A DNA stretch of 64,000 nt, from assembly GCF_964019385.1 (NCBI RefSeq), contig NC_088646.1:19600407-19664406 (forward strand), in the 5' to 3' direction. The notes under the pieces were generated by a model. It was not told the origin of the DNA. It saw only the letters and a program-made list of their open reading frames with translations, and ran no database searches. Both the position numbers and the translations under genes were made by a program. The stretch's first letter is position 1; the number at the start of each line of letters is the position of its first letter. This DNA is from Sycon ciliatum (taxonomy: Eukaryota; Porifera; Calcarea; Leucosolenida; Sycettidae). Shown one piece after another: positions 13,504 to 62,860 of the stretch.

Positions 13504-14012
13504 CAGTTGACCTACCCTTATAACGATATTTGCATCAGACCAAGAAATTAATATTATAACTTATAAGGGTAATATTGTTATAGGGGTAACTGGTTCATTT
13601 CATACACATACATGAACGTCATAATGCATGGATTTTGTTCATTTTTTACACTCTTCATAGCATAAAAAAACTGACGTACTTGCGCAGTATGTACACAGCA
13701 AGGTGCCCATTGGTGCCCCCATTGTATTTCAACATGTCCCAGCGACTTATCAAGTGAAGCTTGCCCTACCTGGATAGTGGGCTCTATAAAATTCCCTGCT
13801 AGATATTGTTATAAAATGGAAAATGTCGATTGGTCAGCCCATTTTATATCGTTATAGGGGTAATATCGTTATAGCAATATTGTTATAGAGGTAAGACATT
13901 GTATACAAAAGTCAATGGAGTGATTTGGTTTGGCAGAAAAATATCGTTATAGGGTTAATAATATTTATCGTTTAATATAGAGGTTATCGTTATAATAAGG
14001 GTAGGTCGACTG
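13504..14012. mobile_element. pogo/Tigger-like MITE, copy 1
   Basis: Bounded by TA dinucleotides. The termini read CAGTTGACCTACCCTTATAA at the left and the reverse complement of CAGTCGACCTACCCTTAT at the right. The interior repeats palindromic blocks such as ATATCGTTATAGGGGTAA and has no ORF. A second copy lies at 24240-25396. The pogo assignment rests on the CAGT-GACC-like ends and TA target sites. Confidence 0.75.
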
Positions 14013-14180
14013 TACATCACAAGTACAAGCCCAGGAGCCTATAATACTCTTGGTTACCATGCGTAACGTTATTGTGTATGCCTTATCCCGGGTAATTTGA
14101 CTACTTGTAGTAGAAATAGCATCCGTCGTCGTCCTTGTTTGGAGAAGTTAATACAGTAAAACCTGATAAGGTTAACACTA

Positions 14181-14490
14181 ACCTGTACATGCCTGTACAT
14201 GCCTGTACATGCCTGTACATGCCTGTACATGCCTGTGCATGCCTGTACATGCCTGTACATGCCTGTGCATGCCTGTGCATGCCTGTACATGCCTGTACAT
14301 GCCTGTGCATGCCTGTACATGCCTGTGCATGCCTGTACATGCCTGTACATGCCTGTGCATGCCTGTACATGCCTGTGCATGCCTGTACATGCCTGTACAT
14401 GCCTGTGCATGCCTGTACATGCCTGTACATGCCTGTGCATGCCTGTGCATGCCTGTACATGCCTGTACATGCCTGTGCATGCCTGTACAT
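14181..14490. repeat. 10-bp minisatellite, 31 units
   Basis: Exactly 31 tandem units of GCCTGT-A/G-CAT. Units differ almost only by A or G at one position. Because the unit has no stop in any frame, long false ORFs appear on both strands. Confidence 0.97.
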
Positions 14491-14721
14491 GAAGGCTACA
14501 TTTGGAAGTTCCCTTGAGCGGTCGGCTTAGGCAGGTTTCACTGTAATTTGGATAACTGAAACCTGGCTGAACTGAGAAGTTGCGACTTCGGCGGTATTAG
14601 TGATGAAGTTGGTTGATCCAACGAGGAACACACGCTTCCTGCCAAACTTGACACTTGACTGACTCACACCTGCCATCCGGAGCACACCAGGAGCACGTCA
14701 CACCTTCCACTCAGCAAACCT

Positions 14722-14767
14722 GCTCAATACACAGTGTTTCGGGGAATTCACCCCTCATCAGATAAGC
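14722..14767 (-). ncRNA. Hammerhead ribozyme, type I (PLE-1 left arm)
   Basis: On the minus strand: CTGATGA, stem II GGGG/CCCC with loop TGAATT, then GAAA, a 3-bp stem III (ACA/TGT) and a GTA cleavage triplet. The stem I 3' strand TTGAGC faces GCTTAT instead of GCTCAA, leaving one mismatch next to the core and one G-U pair. The core is intact; activity may be reduced. Confidence 0.75.
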
Positions 14768-15043
14768 TTGAGTAGGCTGAGGAAGATTGTGCCTGAAAAG
14801 CACCACTTATATAGTGCTCTCAAGGCCAAACTATCACCAGGGATACACATTTACAGAGACACTTCGTTTCCAGCACGACAACACCTCATGAGGCCCCAGG
14901 TAGCAGTGTGAGTCAGAGTCGCTCATGGAGTTGTGCTAAACAGACGTTGAGAGCCAGTAGCTATTCACAACGCTGTCACCGCCAACAAGTAGTCGCATGT
15001 CCACGTGAGGGACAACAATACAAACTTAGAAGTTTCGACTTAA

Positions 15044-15457
15044 TAGGGAGGTTCCGGAGTACGATTTTTCGTGCCAAAATCCGTGGAGGCGCTACGGATT
15101 TTTCATACGTCGTTTTCGAGCAGTGAAAAGTTCCGGGGTACGGAACTTATGTGTTTGCCGTCATTGCCTAGGTTACGATCGCAAACACGTCACATTCCCG
15201 CGCTATGCCTTTTTATTTTGAAAATTGGTACCGAAATCAAAACTTGCCGCGGAAAATCGATGTTTCTCGTACCAAATTTGTACGCGAAAAATCTTTCTGC
15301 ACTCGATGACGCAAAATCTCCATACGAAACATGGTTCGCATGAAAGGCAGTCCACACGGATTCTCCGTGCCGAAAAATCGTATGGAGCATGCCTGGAAAA
15401 AATCCGTAGCGCCCATACGGATTTTGGCACGGAAAATCGTACCCCGGAACCTCTCTA
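15044..15457. mobile_element. MITE with GAGGTTCCGG termini, copy 1
   Basis: Terminal inverted repeats of more than 50 bp start TAG-G/A-GAGGTTCCGG and continue through GTGCCAAAATCCGT. It is inserted in PLE-1 and has no coding capacity. A diverged relative lies at 51110-51405. Confidence 0.75.
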
Positions 15458-15479
15458 GTACGCACGGAGGACTACTCGA

Positions 15480-15525
15480 GCTCAGCTGATGAGGGGTGAA
15501 TTCCCCAAGACACAGTGTATTGAGC
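15480..15525 (+). ncRNA. Degenerate hammerhead ribozyme (PLE-1 right arm)
   Basis: Same layout as the intact copies: GCTCAG, CTGATGA, GGGG/CCCC stem II, TTGAGC. The conserved GAAA after stem II has become AAGA. Two core changes predict loss of cleavage. Confidence 0.6.
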
Positions 15526-15917
15526 AGGAGTCGCCCTTTCTTGCAGGTTTGCCGAGTGGAAGGTGCGAAGTGCTCCGGATGGCAGTCGTGAGTCAGTCAA
15601 GTGGCAGGAAGCGTGTGTTCCTCGTTGGAACAACCAACTTGAAACCTGGCAGGTCATTTTTAAATGACCAGCCGGGTTTCATTGCTCAGTGCATTTTTGA
15701 CGAGGTTGTCATAATCTTTTTCGTACCAACATCCGGAAGTACAGCAGCAAAACTGGCTTAGTCACACTCTAGTTCCAGCCATATACCGTATTTCCCCGCA
15801 TATAAAGCCATGGCGTTATATCCGAATATAAGGCCACCCTCACTTATAAAGCCATGGCGTTATAAGTGAACAAAATTCAATGTGGAGGAAGTTGCATCTG
15901 GCGTTAAAGGTGAGTTC

Positions 15918-18423
15918 TGTAGTGTCATGTGACTAGATGCATGAAGCCCATGCATACATGCATTCCGATATCATTCCCATCATCATGATCCACTTACATG
16001 ATCTAGCATTCCATTCCTCCTTCCCACTTTAGCCCGTATGTATATATCTAGTAGATTGCATGTGTTCTAGGTTCTTTGTCTTATCGTAGTACAACAGTTA
16101 GAACTAAGGTCTTGGCTCTCTGGTTGGTCTGGTTAGACTAAAGTACGAAACACTACATGGTGGCAGCGGTCCAGAAGCCATGTCTTCTTCGGACCCCAGC
16201 TCAGTTCAACCCGCTTCCCGCGGATCTTCCCCCGCTGGTGGCGGAGGCAGCAATGGTGGTTCAGGTAGCTCCTCCGGTGGAGCGCCTTCTACGTCTTCTT
16301 CGGCGCCCGAGCCCGCACGGATCACAAGCCACTCATCCCTCTGCTCGGTACCCGTGCTCTTGACGACCTCCCTCCGCGGGTCCTCCGGTTTCGTCTACGG
16401 CTACTTCGATTCGATTACAGTATTATCCACACTCCTGGCAAACAACTCGCAATTGCCGACGCTCTGTCTCGAGCTCCTCTGCGCAGCACAGATGCCGACG
16501 CTACTGCCACACTGGAGGCTGAGACCGCTGCTATGGTGTCGTACGTCACTGAGACTCTGCCTGCCACTGCGCAACGCCTGGATGAGGTTTCAGCATGGCA
16601 AAGCGACGACGATAGCTGTGCTCGCATCATCGAGTATCTGCAGCACGGCTGGCCTGCTCCTAGCGATGCTCCTCCCGTAGTGCAGTTTCTTATAGAGCAC
16701 AGCGCACATTTCAGCCTCACGGACGACGGCTTGATTCTGTACGATCAGCGTCTCTACATACCTCCCGCTCACCAGCAAGAAATCCTGGCTCGCCTTCACC
16801 AGGGTCATCAAGGCATCACCAAGTGCCGACGCCTGGCCCGCACTTCTGTATGGTGGCCATCGCTCTCGTCGGACATAGCTACTCTTGTCCAAACATGTGA
16901 AGAATGCAGTCGACACCGCTCTCAGCCACCCGAGCCTCTTCTCTCAACTCCACTCCCAGAGTTTCCTTGGCAACATCTGGCCGCAGACTTCTTCACCATC
17001 GACGGTCGCAACCACCTCCTCGTCATCGACTACTACTCTCGGTTCATCGAGGTCCTCGACATGCCCTCGCTCTCCACAGCTCGTACAGTCAGCCATTTCA
17101 AGTCACTGTTCGCTCGCCATGGCATCCCTGACTCTCTAACGACCGACAACGGACCGCAATTCACCAGTGCTGAATTTGCCCAGTTTGCATCCACCTATGG
17201 CTTCCGCCACGTCACCAGTAGCCCTCTCTATCCGCAAGCCAATGGCATGGCCGAGCGTGCTGTTCGCACGGTCAAAAGTCTGTTCCGTCAGGGCACTGAT
17301 TGGCACCTCGCACTACTCGCGTACCGCAACACTCCCTTGGAGAATGGTAAGAGTCCAGCCCAGCTTCTGATGAACCGCCAGCTGCAGTCACTCTTACCTC
17401 TCTCTCCAACACAGCGACAGTCGCATCCAGTCGATCAGAGCGACCTGCGTGCCGCGGATCAGCGCTTAAAGGATCGCCAAAGCACCAACCATGCCAGTCG
17501 CCATGCAGCCCGGACACTGCCGTCTCTGTGTCCCCAACAGCCTGTGTATCTACCTGATCGTGAAGAGTCTGGCCACGTGATGAGCCAACCAGCCTTGCGC
17601 TCCTACATCGTAGCAACCCCATCGGGCCAGTTCAGACGCAACCGGCGGCATATTGTCCCAATGCCAACGCCGCAACAGTTGCCGCCTGCTGGTCACTCTG
17701 CCGCTACTACCGATCCTGATCCCCCAGCCAGTCAACCTTCTACTCCGCCGTGTCCTGCAGTTCCCAACTTGCCATCGACCCCTCCAGCTCAAGACCAGCC
17801 TGATAAGTATGTCACGGCTCGCGGCCGTGTCGTTCACGCTCCCGATCGCTTCTAACTTTGGTCTCTCCAAACAATATACTCCACTCTTCTGTCTCTCCCT
17901 CTCTTGCTCGTTCTCTTTTCTAATGGCTTGCATGTGCCTGTGTGTCCTCTGTACACCCCTAGCCTTAGGTCTTTTCTTTGTAAGAGGAGAGGATATACAT
18001 GTACATGTACAATGCACTATACTAGAATACTCCCTCGGACAGACCAGTGCTTACAGAACTCTGTAATGGATCCCTTCTGCAACGGTCTTATTGTTTTCAT
18101 TTTCAAAGTCGTCCAGTTAGGTATCTTCTCCATCTTCTTAATCTACTGCCATATTTGCTCTTACAACCTCAAAGAAAGGGAGGTGTAGTGTCATGTGACT
18201 AGATGCATGAAGCCCATGCATACATGCATTCCGATATCATTCCCATCATCATGATCCACTTACATGATCTAGCATTCCATTCCTCCTTCCCACTTTAGCC
18301 CGTATGTATATATCTAGTAGATTGCATGTGTTCTAGGTTCTTTGTCTTATCGTAGTACAACAGTTAGAACTAAGGTCTTGGCTCTCTGGTTGGTCTGGTT
18401 AGACTAAAGTACGAAACACTACA
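15918..18423 (+). mobile_element. Ty3/gypsy LTR retrotransposon Gy1, internally deleted
   Basis: Two 240-bp LTRs (15918-16157 and 18184-18423) begin TGTAGTGTCATG, end CACTACA and appear identical by eye. The target-site duplication AGTTC flanks both sides (15913-15917, 18424-18428). The sequence after the left LTR, TGGTGGCAGCGGTCC, fits a primer-binding site for tRNA-Leu; the purine tract AAAGAAAGGGAGG precedes the right LTR. Relative to Gy3, about 2.7 kb spanning most of Gag, protease, RT and part of RNase H is missing. Confidence 0.93.
16180..17855 (+). pseudogene. Gy1 gag-pol remnant: Gag start joined to RNase H tail and integrase
   Basis: The Gag start (ATG 16180, Ser/Gly-rich) breaks off near 16317. 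From there a different frame reads DHKPLIPLL, the end of RNase H, and continues to 17855 through the integrase: an HHCC zinc region (LHQGHQG... CEEC), catalytic Asp in LAADFF, Asp in TTDNGPQF and Glu in MAERAV, and a C-terminal domain. Integrase is intact, but no complete polyprotein can be made because the junction is out of frame. It probably moved using enzymes from a full copy such as a Gy3 relative. Confidence 0.9.
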
Positions 18424-18815
18424 AGTTCAATTCTTTCAGTGAACCTACAGTAGCGGTGATTCTCTCTGCATGTACCCATCCCCACTGTCACATGCCATAC
18501 CGCCACCGCACCTTCACACAAGTTTGTATGCCACCTTGTACACAATAGGTTCAAAATTCGAAATTTTCAGGGAAAATTGAAAGTACATGGGTGCTCGACA
18601 TGAACGTGCAACGTCACCGTACGAGTACTCGAAGTTCATACTCTGCCGATTTTTTTGCATGCACGCGTCTCTCACTTTTAGCGCCATGGCGTTAAAACCG
18701 AGGCTATTCTCTCCAAATATTTGGTCCAAAACAGCGATGTTTCACCTATAACACCATGGCTTAATATGCGCGGAAATACGGTATGTACACTATACACGTA
18801 CATTGTACATGTACG

Positions 18816-18982
18816 TATGTACTGTCGTGGACATGGAAATCCGGTCAAGTGACCGGGGCCGGCGCCCTCAGTGCGTACAGAATGCTGCATGTGTGTGCCG
18901 TATGCGTACTCTCGGCTGCATGGCCAGCGCCCTGGGGCCGCTGGGTCTCCGACCGGATTTCCATGCCCACGACAGTACATAC
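18816..18982. mobile_element. Small inverted-repeat element
   Basis: A 167-bp segment with terminal inverted repeats TATGTACTGTCGTGG-A/G-CATG followed by GAAATCCGGTC on both sides. No coding capacity. It directly follows the MITE end at 18783. Confidence 0.6.
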
Positions 18983-19243
18983 TGGAGTGCCTGGGCCTGG
19001 GGCAGCTGCATGGGAAAGAGTTCAGCATCGCGGGGCTTATTGACCTGATATCGGACAAATTTCCTCTAGCTGCACGAGGAAATCTTCCAGTCTGGCCTGT
19101 CGATCGCGCTGGGATGGGTGAAGCTCACAAAACCTACACACTTGGCATGTTGTGCAATATATTCTTGAAAAGCAGTTCGCACCTAGACATCCACTCAATT
19201 ACACAGCATTGATTGATATACATGTACATGTAGTCTGTGAACA

Positions 19244-19580
19244 GTGTGCACACCGCTACTGTACAGTGTGCACACCGCTACTGTACAGTGTGCACACCGC
19301 TACTGTACAGTGTGCAGACCGCTACTGTACAGTGTGCACACCGCTACTGTACAGTGTGCACACCGCTACTGTACAGTGTGCACACCGCTACTGTACAGTG
19401 TGCACACCGCTACTGTACAGTGTGCAGACCGCTACTGTACAGTGTGCACACCGCTACTGTACAGTGTGCACACCGCTACTGTACAGTGTGCACACCGCTA
19501 CTGTACAGTGTGCACACCGCTACTGTACGGTGTGCACACCGCTACTGTAGTCTGTGAACAGTGTGCACACCGCTACTGTA
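19244..19580. repeat. 22-bp minisatellite
   Basis: About 15 units of GTGTGCACACCGCTACTGTA plus CA, with CAC/CAG variants and one interrupted unit near 19549. Stop-free in some frames, so it produces false Cys-rich ORFs. Confidence 0.93.
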
Positions 19581-19599
19581 GTAGAATAGTAAGTAGCTA

Positions 19600-20912
19600 T
19601 AGTCAGACCTCTTTTTTCCAGATCCCTCGCCATCCGGAAGAAAATCGTTGGTTACCGATTTACAGCATACGGCATGCATATCTGTGTTCGATTAACAAAA
19701 AAAGCTCTGCACCCCGGTGCATTGAGCACTCTTTCGAGGACCACACCCAACTTTCCGTGTCTGTGTTTGATTATCCGGTTCCCTCGCCTATCCGGATATT
19801 TTGTGGAAAACGGATGTGTGCGGTTAAAGGGGAAGTTAAGCCTAAAATCAAATTTTCACCAGTTGTAGTCTTCGGGGTGCTGAGTCGAATGGTCTTGGTC
19901 CGAGGAAGCTGAGACGCTCCCTTCTTCCTTTATTCCCAATCGAACTCGCGCACTTCCACCGAAACTGGGTGACTGCGCCCTACTAGATGGGGATTTGTAT
20001 GCAAAATGTCACTAAAAGCGCCATTTCGTTCTTATAAAAGCCCGGGGGACCGCGATTGGCCCATATGTTGTAGTCTTTTGGACGCTGAGTCGACTGGTTT
20101 TAGCGTTCCTCCTTTATTCCCAATCGAACATGGTTGAACAAGCGGTCACGTGCTCCTGCGTGCCCAAGTTACCTGGTCACCGCGCCAGCAGGTGACAACT
20201 TTCACACCAAGGTTCAACTCGAGTGACAGGACTGCACCCAAAAAAGGTCAAACAGGCTGTAAGTTGTACCCTGCAGGCACGGTGACCAGGTGACTTTGGC
20301 ATGCAGGAACACGTGACCTGTTCAACAATGTTCGATTGGGAATAAAGGAGGAACGCTGCATCGCAGCCTTTTCGGACCAAAACCAGTCGACTCAGCGTCC
20401 AAAAGACTACAACATATGGGCCAATCGCGGTCATCCGTGCTTTTATAAGAACGAAATGGTGCTTTTACAGTCCATTTGAAAAATATAGACGCATGGTTTT
20501 TTTGAAATATTTCAAATTTGGCTGGAGCTTTTTGAGAATTTGTTTCGGAATACTGCTCAGGTTCTTCATGCAATTACTGTCATATTGATTTTTAAGCGAT
20601 CGGATAGCAAATGCCCAATTTCGAAAACATTATGCACAAAGTGATCACAGATTTTATGTGGCATAGATGCTGGCCTAACGGTTTTTGAAATCACGCGTCT
20701 ATATTTTTGAAACGCACTGATTTGCATACAAATCCCCATCTAGTAGGGCGCAGTCACCCAGTTTCGGTGGAACGATTTCGATTGGGAATATAGGAGGAAG
20801 GGAGCATCTCAGTTTCCTCGGACCAAGACCATTCGACCCGGCACCCCCGAAGACTACAACTGATGAAATTTTGATATTAGGCTTAACTTCCCCTTTAAGC
20901 GAGGTCTGACTG
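19600..20912. mobile_element. pogo/Tigger-like MITE (outer element)
   Basis: TA-flanked. The termini read TAGTCAGACCTC on the left and CAGTCAGACCTC (reverse complement) on the right, followed inside by TCCGG-containing sequence typical of pogo ends. A TTAA-flanked element at 19828-20894 is inserted in it. Confidence 0.65.
19828..20894. mobile_element. TTAA-flanked (piggyBac-like) foldback MITE
   Basis: TTAA stands on both sides (19824-19827, 20895-20898), with inverted ends AGGGGAAGTTAAGCCT. The arms are about 180 bp and highly similar. A second, related inverted pair (about 20020-20130 and 20335-20470) lies inside, suggesting a paralogous copy inserted within it. No ORF. TTAA targets suggest piggyBac, or less likely Kolobok. 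Confidence 0.7.
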
Positions 20913-21651
20913 TAGTAAAACATCCTCATGCTTTACTCAAATAAAAGGACCAAGCTATAAAGTCCACTATTATATATACACCACCAGTTACTTGACAATC
21001 AGCTCATGCGATAACATTGCACGACGCTGACCGGCGGTACTGACGTTAAATGACGTTCTACTCTACAACTAACGTCTCGGAGTAACTGATGGTGTTAGTG
21101 GATATAGCGTTAGTTCCTTGGTACTTTTATTGGAGGGTTTTTTTTAGCCTTACTACCTACTTACTACTCCAACTTCTACTCCTCTAGCTGCTTGCTACTC
21201 CTCGACAAGGAAAACAATTGGGCAACTGGCAAAAGATAAACTTTTCGACCGGCTGGTTTGGTTTGGCATACTTGTTTAATGCTTACCATGACAGCATTGC
21301 ATACATTCAATCTCAGGCCCTCAAAGCCTGAACGGCATTAGCAAGGATCTCCCATTGCCCTTAATGCAAAAAACAACAACTGCGTTTTAGACAAAAGGAA
21401 TCAGCTAAAGTAAAACAATTCCCTGGGAGCGCTACTACACGTATGAAAAATGTTGGATGATTGCATGGCAGAATTTGAACTGTTTCATGGCCAGCAGGGT
21501 TTACTACTGGCTTAAATGTTTTTTTTTCAAGGCTAGCTATAGCTAGTGTATCACTTAGTCTGCGAGTAAAGAAAGTAAAGTTTTATGAAAGACAAAAAAC
21601 ACTGGTTCGACGGAGTGGGATTTGAAGATATGCAGAGCAGCAGCATCAGGA
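20913..21651. other. Region downstream of MSH2
   Basis: Non-coding. It should hold the MSH2 3' UTR and poly(A) site on the minus strand. A possible AATAAA on the minus strand lies near 21126-21132, about 520 nt past the stop; nothing nearer is convincing. Confidence 0.4.
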
Positions 21652-60442
<38,791 letters not shown>

Positions 60443-61200
60443 CTGCAAACAAACACAAAGAAGGCATTGCACTCATACACTACACGACCGATAATGACAA
60501 CACTTGAAGTCACAGCTCACGGCTGTTTATATGATCACGTCAGCAGCCATCTAATATGCATCGGTTTTGAGCGCGAGTCATTCGAAAGTTCTGCCGAGAT
60601 ATACATTTTTCCTAAAATCATTGTAGCATACGATGGTATCTTGGGCTTCCTTTGAGACTGTTGACTGGTAACTCGCGTTTTTCTAGAAGAGGAAGGAAAT
60701 AGCAATCGTCGGACACCTCACTCGAAGACGAGGGTCGTTTCGGTCCCGATCGTCGAAGAGAAATGTTCAACTTCTTTATGGTCGTAACTATTGTTGTACG
60801 GTAGTCCGTATACCGGTAGTGTAGCTGTTGTTCCTGCTCCCACAGAAGTGTCTCTGCAGTTTTCTCCTGCTTTCGGTGAGTTTTCCTGGTTGGCCCAAGG
60901 CTTCCACCATCTGAAAACATAACTTTGTGAGCGGAAGTATGCACACTTTTTCGGAAGTAGGTCGAGATGTCCATGCACCTTGTCACGAACTGTGTGATTT
61001 CCAGGTCTAAATGGCTGGTCATCAGCAAATCCTGACATCAGTATGTCGGGTCGGTAGCCAGAAAGTCGGTGATTTGTCCCGCAGCGCAAAATACGTTGCA
61101 TCTGACCATAAATAGTGGCCTCGAGAGCATGTGTATTGACATTTCGGAGGACTTGCCAGAGGTACATCCAGCGTATATATGTAGAGCATGCATAACAGCT
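60443..61200. other. Upstream of MSH2 exon 2, exon 1 not located
   Basis: The missing MSH2 exon 1 (about 28 codons ending in phase 0) should lie on the minus strand beyond 60444. I found no convincing candidate here or further upstream. Minus-strand frames at 60618-61317 are open but have no recognisable motif. Confidence 0.4.
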
Positions 61201-61216
61201 GCATGAAGTGTAGCAA

Positions 61217-62252
61217 GTGGTGGGAAATTCTGTGCTGGAGGTAGTGGGAAGAGTGTTACCTGGACGCCACACGCACACCCAGTGTGCCGTTTGCATGAAA
61301 TATGGAAAAAAATCCAAGAGTGGCAGGCTTCCAAACGAAAGCCTGGCCTTGAATGCAGTGGCGTCGCCGCTAAGAAACCTTCGTCAACGAGTTTTATTGC
61401 CATGCCGGCAATCACATGCCGGGCGCAACCGTTTCCCAAATCCTTGGTGCATCACCATCCAAGCTACAAGGGGATGTTGCGTATAGATTGGTTGGGCACC
61501 TGGTGAAGGCTAGAGAGCAGCATGGGTCGCTTGAAGTTCGAACTACTTCCCATGGAAGGCCACATTTATACAGAAGAATACCGGTGGGAGAAGTATCTTC
61601 GTCAAATGCAAGCGACTGCAAGGAACGAAGGAGGGCATCTGAATTGCATGCCATAAGTAAGTAAGTGTGCTCTTATTTTGCCAGTACCGTCGTGCACTGT
61701 ATCAACCATGAAAGCATGCATGCACCACGCGTATCACGGCGGCGCGTTTGTTGGCAATCATGTCCATCAAAGCCTGAAGGAGCCAATTTCCAAAAACATC
61801 ACGTCTGCACCCGTCGGCATTGTTGAAACTAGATGTCCAGATTTCTGGCGGATGCACAGGCTCTGGCAACACGGCACTACAACCTGTTCCAAGGCTAAAA
61901 GTGCTCAGCTGCATTTGGCCATTAAGTAAATGATGAGGAGTTAGCAGAGCTCAGCAGCAACATCGAGCACTTTATGAAGCTCGTACGAGACGAGATCGTG
62001 AACAGAAAGAAAGGGCACATCACACCCAAGCTGCACCTCTTAGAGATACACGTCGTGCCAGCTATCACGCGACTCAATGTTGGCCTTGGCTTGCTAGCTG
62101 AGCAAGGCTCAGAGAGCATACACGTCGAGTACAACTCCCTGGAGAGGCGGTTCTGGCAGATTCCTGCGCCCGTGAAACGGCTCAAGGCAATCGCCACGCA
62201 GCACCTAACAAGAATGTTGCCCAGGTCCAAGCCACTGCGTTGCCGCAGCTAA
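61217..62252 (+). pseudogene. Fragment of an uncharacterised multi-copy (probably transposon) protein
   Basis: Separate + strand frames encode HHAYHGGAFVGNHVHQSLKE (61678-61929) and, after a frameshift or intron, GHITPKLHLLEIHVVPAITR, GLGLLAEQGSESIHVEYNSL and ERRFWQIPAPVKRLKAI (61974-62252). I recall similar HGGAFVGNH and PKLH-LE-HVV-GLG--EQG-ESIH patterns in repeated uncharacterised proteins of cnidarians, nematodes and sponges, but I cannot name the family. Confidence 0.4.
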
Positions 62253-62504
62253 TTCATAGATCACTTCAGTCATGTAAATAATCAGTGACTCTCCAGCTCC
62301 TTTCAAGTCAGTTCTTCTTCGTTCTCGTTCTGTTACAGTATTTTATCTTGCTTCCACGGCCACTTGATCTCCGCATTTGGTCGGGACTCGTACTCCCAAA
62401 CCTCAATTTACCGAAGGTTACCTACTTGATTTGAAAGGATCCACTTGGAACCACACCAAGTTGATAAATCAAACGTGTAACGTGTAAATTTGCGATTTAC
62501 CAGT

Positions 62505-62525
62505 TAATTCGCCGCCATTTTGATA
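62505..62525 (-). promoter_or_regulatory. Possible YY1-type core element
   Basis: The minus strand reads CAAAATGGCGGCGAAT, close to the YY1 motif (AANATGGCGGC) found near animal transcription starts. Its orientation would suit MSH2 if exon 1 lies just downstream, but no exon 1 was found. Confidence 0.25.
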
Positions 62526-62700
62526 GATGGCCGCGGCTGAACAACAGTGAGTTCCACAATGGGCGCTAAACTTCAGATTCAAAATTATTCTATTGACTAC
62601 ATGAATTTAAAAACAGCCTTCCCAGTAAATTAATTTAAGTACCAAAAATATACCATTTCGAAGTCTCTTCCTATTACAGTAGTATTAGTATGCATGCGCC

Positions 62701-62775
62701 TCAAACACCATACACCATACACCAAACACCATACACCATACACCATACACCATACACCATACACCATACACCATA
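62701..62775. repeat. 7-bp tandem repeat ACACCAT
   Basis: About ten units of ACACCAT with one AAACACC variant. Confidence 0.95.
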
Positions 62776-62860
62776 TACGCATTGCTGCAATAAATAAGCC
62801 AGATTCTTCCTTTGCAATTAATATTCTGATAAAGAGCAATTGGTCCGAAACATTAAATTG

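Larger units (their letters stand above)
14557..15650 (-). mobile_element. Penelope-like element PLE-1 (inverted-repeat copy with hammerheads)
   Basis: The 11-bp direct repeat TGAAACCTGGC at 14557-14567 and 15640-15650 is the target-site duplication. Inside, a one-sided extension of about 37 bp with the core GTTGCGACTTCGGCG is followed by inverted arms of about 200 bp (left near 14605-14775, right near 15478-15639). Both arms carry hammerhead-like sequences. The middle contains remnants also seen in PLE-2. A MITE is inserted at 15044-15457. Extension, inverted terminal repeats, variable TSD and ribozymes together match Penelope-like retroelements; no reverse transcriptase remains. Confidence 0.75.
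15784..18783. mobile_element. TA-flanked MITE split by a gypsy element
   Basis: The left end TACCGTATTTCCCCGCATAT and the reverse complement of the right end TACCGTATTTCCGCGCATAT form terminal inverted repeats with AAGCCATGG just inside. Without the inserted retrotransposon (15918-18428) the MITE is about 490 bp. The superfamily is uncertain; a Tc1/mariner-type TA target fits. Confidence 0.7.

Noticed and set aside
14181-14490. CRISPR-like array
   Set aside because: Units are directly adjacent with no spacers, and the context is eukaryotic; it is a minisatellite.
14069-14530. Cys/His- and Met-rich open frames on both strands
   Set aside because: They come from the 10-bp minisatellite, which is stop-free in every frame.
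60618-61317. MSH2 exon 1 or a separate minus-strand gene
   Set aside because: No frame here ends in phase 0 at a good donor with the expected FF-x-x-x-P sequence before KPDTTVRFF; no other domain is recognisable.
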